Assembly (NCBI GenBank): GCA_963691815.1 | Contig: OY829657.1 | Span: forward strand, 9,949,551 to 10,013,550 | DNA length: 64,000 bases | Direction: 5' to 3' | Source of the DNA: Echiichthys vipera | Taxonomy: Eukaryota; Chordata; Actinopteri; Perciformes; Trachinidae | Part shown: positions 56,771 through 64,000 of the stretch, piece after piece | Layout: each line of letters begins with the position of its first letter | Position numbering within the stretch: the first letter of the stretch is position 1 | Made by a program: the position numbers and the translations under genes | The notes under the pieces: model-generated | The model's input: the letters and a program-made list of their open reading frames with translations, nothing else | Databases searched by the model: none | Told to the model about the DNA's origin: nothing

Positions 56771-57184
56771 ATTGACACCGATGCCAATATCGATTCTGCT
56801 TATCAGTCTGATTCTTTATCGATTCCTTTCCTGGAAAAAAAAGTTGTCCTACACAGGTTTATAGCATCAACGTGAGTCTGGACGCAGTGTCGATGAAATG
56901 AAAGAATATTTCTACAGCATTCTTTTTTATTTAGGTTTTCTTAGTCAAAGAAAAAATCTGCTAAGCGTGCCTCTGTGGCGCTAATGTCATTATGACGCCT
57001 CGCTTTGGACTGTATCATTCTCTCTGCCATGACTCCTTCTTGTTGCAAGTTTCCAGCAGCACAGACGCATTAGGTTGACTTTATTATTTTTGCGATGCGC
57101 AACTTTTGCAATTTTTGATTCCAATTTGTTACTGGTTCCCAATTGGAGCTGGTTCTTGATTCCCCTCCCTATCTAAGGGCGAAG

Positions 57185-57790
57185 AATGGTGATTTACTAG
57201 CCTGGCTATTGCCAAGTGCAATCTATGATTGCATGTTGGTCTGGCAAGGCTGCACAAGAGGCGGGCGACAGTTCTTCAACCAATCAGACCAACGATCCGG
57301 ATGACGTACTCCATTCATTTGGCCACCAGTGGGGCTGACTGGTCTATCAAACTTTTACCAAAACCAGTCAGTAAAGCCAATACATCCTTTCTATGAAGGA
57401 ATTGCTCCGGGGCAAGTTTCTGTTCAGTTTTCAAAGTAAACTCGCCACTGAAATCAATTAAAACTGCAGCGGTTGCTGCTCTTCGGTGGCCTCCATGTTA
57501 AATGTAAATTGTAAACACAAAACCGCTTGTGACGCTTCTCTGTGGTCATCAGGTTTAACCAGCCAATGGTGCGCCAGGTGAAAAAAAAGCAGCTTGGTGA
57601 TTGGATCCAGAAAAAAGGGATAGGAAACAGGAGGAACAGGGTGGGGACACGCAGTCTAGTGATTTACGCTAAGATTCCAACGAAAATGTCTAACTAGAGA
57701 GAGAACGAGATTCAGGACCTGTGTGTAAGGGCCGGCCCGGAAATCAACAGACAAATTCAAGGAACGGCAAACATTCTGAAAAGTCTTGGC
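57185..57790. repeat. Probable DNA-transposon-like repeat ending in the ATCAGACAAATTCAAG family
   Basis: CTAGCCTGGCTATTGCCAAG, GTTGGTCTGGCAAGGCTGCA and CCAATCAGACCAACGATCCG are typical of a fish repeat of this kind; 57715-57785 is a third partial copy of the 41835/56441 family (GGGCCGGCCCGGAAATCAAC, AGACAAATTCAAGGAACGGC). Class and ends uncertain. Confidence 0.5.
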
Positions 57791-58943
57791 GACCACAGCA
57801 TCAGTCACTATTTATTTCTGGTAAGTGAGAACGCATCTGGGGTGCATGGGAGAGTTGGATGGGAGAGATGTGATGCTAGAGGAGGGAATCTTTAATAGTG
57901 AACTTGAAGCAAAGATACTACATGAGCTGAAAGGTGCAGGTGCGTGCTGGTATTCCAAAAACAACGGGAAGTACGTTATTTTTGGCTGATTTGTCCTGAT
58001 TTAACTCCGTCAACACTTGGAGCTGCAGCAGCGGCTGTGATGCACAGCTCATGCAATTAAGATACTTTAACCCCCCCCCCCCCTCCCCCAATAGCGCCTG
58101 ATTGCTGCAATTTGTGTCAAAAATAGCATAGACTCATATCTCAGTCAAATCTGAACACCCAAACATGATGCACATAATTTTAGAGTCAGTGTGACTTGCA
58201 CTTCCAAGGGATACCATTATCTCTGATGTCAGAATGAACGTGCATAAAATTGCTTAAAGCTCATAGAAAAAACACACTTCTTCTAACTACGTTTTCTTTT
58301 CAACTAAGTTTTCTGCAGTATCAGAGAAAACCAGTGATCAGTCGTCTGTTCATCCAGTGGGAGATTGTTGAGAAGAACTGCTAATAAGTAATTCAGCATA
58401 CTTTTGATGGTATGCCAAAATGCGATCTTTAGAGATATAGGTGTTAACGCTGGAGGAGGCCATGTTAGCCATTTACTCGTTTCCAGACTTTGTGCTAAGT
58501 TAACATTATATTCTATGAGTGGTATCTTCTCAATCTCAATCATCTCCTCTAACTCTGCGCCAGCAAGTGAACAAGCCAATTTCCCAAAATGTCAAAACAT
58601 TCCTTCAAAGCGCTGTGGCCGAAGACAAGATCATGGCTGTTCCTCGTATAGTCGCTGTGATTCCACCCAACTCAGAGCAGAGAGGTCTGGGCATTTGGTG
58701 TCGACTCAGAAAGCTCTGTCTGCCAGAGACGAGGAAGCTAATTTATATAAGAATAGGATGGAGATTAAGACCTCTGAGGGTATTATGGATTTGGGGAATT
58801 AAGCATAATGGATTTCATGTAGGGCTTTCTTTTACGAGTCCCCCGTTGGAGAGAGGTACGCTGCAGTCTTGAGAGCAGATCTGATTCATTCCTCGGCTGG
58901 AGGACTGGCACGTGCACCTACCAACCGGCTCTTATTATGTAGA
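57791..58943. other. No gene seen; reversed dispersed repeat inside
   Basis: A C-run at 58071-58082. 58440-58600 carries a reversed copy of the GCTTAGC family (GTTTCCAGACTTTGTGCTAA, TTTCCCAAAATGTC). 58610-58870 is compact and repeat-free. Confidence 0.45.
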
Positions 58944-59170
<227 letters not shown>

Positions 59171-59769
59171 ATTTTCTTATGCCTACATTCATATAAACAG
59201 CAGCTCCCCGGGATGAGCCATTGCTCCTATACAATCTGAACTAAAATGAAGATTTTACTTCTATTTCACACTGCTCTGTTTTTTTCAACTCAAGGATTGG
59301 TGGAAATAATCAAAATGACAACCAAATAAAATGCACAATACGACAAAACATGGCACAACAGCTTGTAATACTCACAGACAGGATTTTAAAACTCCCCAAA
59401 TTTGTTACAGCGGCAGCTATTCTACCTTTTGTAACGCCCGTCACAAGGTTAACCACAGAAATATGACATTCTTGCTGCAAAGTAGCCAACAGGAATACAA
59501 TCAGGCAAAACAGCCTTCAAATTGCCTCCCATGCTGTACACAGATTTTGAGGATTAACTTATTAAGTACAAGGGTTGAACACAATGATATGAATACCTGT
59601 ATAATTGAATGCAACAGCGTCAAAAACCAGGGCTTTAAAAATTGACTGTAGGTTTAGGTCAAGTACAGGCGTAACATACAAATGTTACTATTAATTATTT
59701 CGTCCAATTTCATAAAAGTTACAGTGTTACAGTGCATACTCATGATTTTGTTCCTTTCTCTCTTCATTT

Positions 59770-60637
<868 letters not shown>

Positions 60638-60790
60638 CTGACCTTGGGGCATCAGTGACTTAGATGTTGGTTTGAATCTGGCTGCATAGGGATCTTTGCT
60701 GCATGTTGTCCCCCTGTCTCCCTCCCTACATTCCCTGTCTGCCTCTCCACTGTGCTGTAAAAAATAAAGGCAAAATGCCCCAAAAAGAAA
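60638..60790 (+). mobile_element. tRNA-derived SINE fragment
   Basis: TGTTGGTTTGAATCTGGCTG (box-B-like), TTGCTGCATGTTGTCCCCCT, GTCTGCCTCTCCACTGTGCT and an AATAAAGGCAAAATGCCCCA tail follow the order of a common percomorph SINE. The box A end is degraded. Confidence 0.75.
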
Positions 60791-63700
60791 CCACCAACAA
60801 AAGGAGAATGAACAGCGACCGTAAATGAAATATATCATAAGGAGAAACGGTCTGTAATACTTTGGATCAATACATTTTGTAAATATGGATTTGATTTGTT
60901 TATATGACCATTGATTTTACAGAGAAAGTAGGGAAATAATTGGTACTTCGGGTGTTTTCTTCCCCCCTTATCGGTATTATGACATTTGGAATTATTTCCT
61001 AATGTCTTTCCTGTGATATATGTGCTCAGTGGGTTTAGTAACGGCCAAACGAGCAGTGGAGTACTGACATTAGGAGAGCCAGCTGCCTAATGAGTCACAT
61101 TTAACAACTTATGCTTCATTCACACCGAGAAAGAAAGCACATTGCAATCGCCATGAGTGACAACTTCCTTTGGCTCGTTTTCTGTGACTGGTGTAGCTTG
61201 GGAGTATGGTGGAGTTAGAAAGGTAGAGCCGTCCACTGGTTGGCTACTGGCTCGTCCCGTTGTGTTTTCCTGGTGTGTTGGCGACAGAAAATGAGCCATT
61301 CAGCGGGCTGGGTTTAACAGTCACCTGCCACTGAGTCAAACTCTCTGCTGTCTGATGGGCTTGTCTAGTTATCAACTTTCCTCGATGACTAATGACCAGC
61401 TGATAAAACGGGCTAAACCCTACTACAGCTGCACCTGATTGGACGGACTCTTCACTCTGGGCTGCCTGCACCTGAATTTCAAAACCAACATGCCGTCTCT
61501 TAGGGAAACTCTCCATGATATTATGAAAATAGTTCACCATAATGTGTTTCTGAAAACCTTTTTCTGTGAGAAATAAGCTATGCAGTTCCCAAGGAGTGAT
61601 TTGCATGAAGTAGCCTGGACCTAAACTTTATGCAAATGAGGAGCAACTCAACTCCAAGTCGCTGGAAACTTGTTGCCCCGCTACCAGGAGCATTGCCAGG
61701 CGGGAAAATTACATCCTGGTGGACATGTACCATAACAGTCCCTCCTCCTCACTCCCTGCCACTCTGGAGAACGTCTCCCAAGCTGCTTCTGTCCGCTGCA
61801 ACACACTTTACGGCCCCACTGACACGTGTTGTCACAATGACAGTTAACAACTATCTGCATTTTGTTTTGTACCAGTCTAATTACCACCGAAAGCGACTCA
61901 ATGTCCTTTCCATCCAATTTAATTTCTATGGGGTTTACATTGGGTTTGTATGTGTATTTGCTAGATAAATGTCATAATTCAAATGTCATTTTAATTTCCT
62001 TTACAAAAATAATTTGAATAAAGTTGAGTTTGGGCTCAGGAAAATGTTCGATTTGGGGCTAAGGGCAACAATTTTAGATCAAAAGCGTCACAAAGTTTAT
62101 ATTTCTAAAGTTTATATTACTTTTCGTTGCTGAAAAACACAATACTGGTAGTCATTGTTTCCAGGCCCTGTATAGTCTTAACAGCTTAGTGGCGTCAGAG
62201 TAGCACCCAAAACCTAAGAATTTTCTAGAACTGATCAGTAAATCAAAATGTTTACTTTGTGTCGCGGCCGGGTGGATTTAGATGTTTGATGCCATCGCTC
62301 TGGTGATGAAAAAGTAAAACAATGTCCCAGAATTCCCCTCTGCACACAGGACCCATAAATCACGGTTACGGCCCTGCACCCAGACACATAAACACAATCG
62401 CACTTCCAGTTTCAAAGCGGCACTTGGAGGGAGAGAAGATATTCTGGGTTATCTCTGTGAACGGGTGCTTTCCCCTTGGCTCCCACTCCACTCGCCTTCC
62501 ACGCCAGATAAACATGTTGTTCCAAACAGTGGTTCAACACACGGCGACGGGCGGAGATTAAGGCAGACTTAAGTTTATCATAAATGAAGTGCAAAGTCGA
62601 CAGTTGTGTGGCCCACTGCCTCTCAATGCTAAAACCACCAGCTGGGGTATTTAGGAGTGGATGGGAGCTGTGCTATAGCAGCCACCAGGCATTCCACTGC
62701 TGAGGTAGGCTCTAATCCTCTGCTCCTGGCTCGCTCCTGACCGGGGAGGAAACGGCAAACAAGTTGAAACAGCAGGGAGACGCATTCACAAATCAGAATT
62801 TATGTTGCGAGCAACGCTCTTATAGCTTCTAAAGAGACACTGATCCTAAAGTTTTGTGTTTTCAGTTGTAGTTCTCAAACCAGTGAATAATTCTTTTATC
62901 GTGAACATTAAAAAAGTGGAAAATTGGATAAAAAGAATCAATAATAACCACTATATCAACTACCATATCATAGCAACTATATTGGAGTAAAAAAATGATT
63001 TTGTAAATACATTTGTAGCAAAAATACATCCATAAATTAATTAACCTTTTTTTAAATTACCTCCAGGGACGCATGATCAGCAGGTCATCTACATTTACCC
63101 TCCTTTTTCTCTTATTCTAAATGTTGCAAGAAACCTGAGGTGAGCAGTGTCTTTTTGCAGCAGGGAACTTTTCTGGATGTGTGGGGACTTAAAATCCGTG
63201 TAAAAATCTGTTCAAAGGAATCTACTTCTTTCAAATAGTTTTTTTTCGGTGAAAATCAGAATGAAAAAAAAAAAAACCCTCCCTGGTTCTTCCATCGTCT
63301 CATCCATAGTCTCCTTATTCTGTCTGTTCCAGATCTTTTGCACAACAACCCTTAAAACTCATAGAAATATGCACAACGACATAAAACCACACACACACAC
63401 TTTGAAAATTGCACAAGGCCTGTAAAGCTCATGTGATGCATTCAACGTCAACCAGGCCCTGTCCCTGCCATCTTAGTGTCTCCTCACCAGCTTATTGCAA
63501 CAGCAGAATGACACAGTAACAGACACATATCAGCTTACTATAATAACACCTAGCCAACACGCCGAATAATCCGCCATTTTGCTTCACAACACTGTAAATA
63601 AGTATTGTCATGTGACACTCGAAGGCACGTTTACTCTTCCTCTTCTGACCGTAACTGTTTGCCAGACACGTAATTGAGCTCCAAGTCTTAACAGAGATCA

Positions 63701-64000
63701 TGTGGGTGGCGCTGCGTGCCGGAGAGCAGACACAAAGCAAAGACGGACAGAAATTGTGTGGATTCACATTTGGGAAAAACAGTATCAGTGTCTGCTTCAC
63801 ACATGTACTGTACTTTCTTCTTCTCTGCGTCTACTGTAACTCTCCTCTCACGCAAAAATTAACAAGTCCTCAAGCAGCCTTAAGCCTGGAAACACCCGCC
63901 TGCTGATCTTTCTCCCCTTCTTTTCATCTCCTCCCATCCTCCCTCAAATCTCCCTCTGTCCTCTTTAGTCCCTCGTTCCCTCCCTACCTTCTCATCGTCC
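60791..64000. other. No gene seen; possible conserved non-coding stretch
   Basis: 61500-61640 is repeat-free and holds two octamer sites in opposite orientation. 63890-64000 is T/C-rich. Open frames (up to 120 codons, 61244-61606 minus) match nothing I know. Confidence 0.4.

Noticed and set aside
58404..58872. Overlapping open frames of 117 and 132 codons
   Set aside because: The first half is a reversed dispersed repeat; the two frames overlap and neither resembles a protein.
61244..61606. 120-codon minus-strand open frame
   Set aside because: No domain, no partner exons; more likely non-coding DNA with few stops.

Overview
This 64 kb window looks like teleost fish nuclear DNA, probably a perciform-type genome. 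The reasons are very dense (CA)n/(GT)n microsatellites (about 1.4 kb in some 15 long tracts), tRNA-derived SINEs and hAT-like MITEs of the kinds common in spiny-rayed fish, non-LTR retrotransposon fragments, AT-rich intergenic DNA, and one spliced gene with GT-AG introns. Nothing looks bacterial, viral or plasmid-borne.

Layout. Only one protein-coding gene can be supported. It lies on the minus strand at about 7816..4260 and encodes a glycosyltransferase family 92 (GT92, DUF23/GALT-1-like) type II membrane protein. Four coding exons (7816-7215, 5254-4915, 4784-4609, 4491-4260) join in phase with consensus splice sites to give an uninterrupted 449-residue protein. It has a signal anchor, a D-x-D-E motif (residues 285-288) and five N-glycosylation sequons. 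On both sides are broken, same-strand copies of parts of its first coding exon: one just upstream, in a head-to-tail duplication of about 400 bp (breakpoint near 8145), and one inside intron 1 (6939-7045). These point to local duplication and decay.

From about 8.6 kb to 64 kb I find no credible host exon, so this part is intergenic or lies inside a very long intron. It holds SINEs (11.1, 17.3, 25.5, 42.5 and 60.7 kb), two decayed LINE reverse-transcriptase fragments (11.6-11.9 and 18.0-18.2 kb), and a cluster of foldback/hAT-like elements at 12.2-13.8 kb. Two different MITEs in that cluster share the same 8-bp target duplication, which appears three times. There is also a palindromic element with arms of about 70 bp at 15.4-15.7 kb, an unexplained 150-bp direct duplication (19.8 and 20.8 kb), several medium-copy teleost repeats present in more than one copy within the window, and many simple repeats.

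No multi-gene system, operon, CRISPR array or novel pathway is visible. The most informative structures are the GT92 gene with its relict exons and the nested MITE insertions. Repeat-family names rest on recognised sequence patterns, not on a database search.
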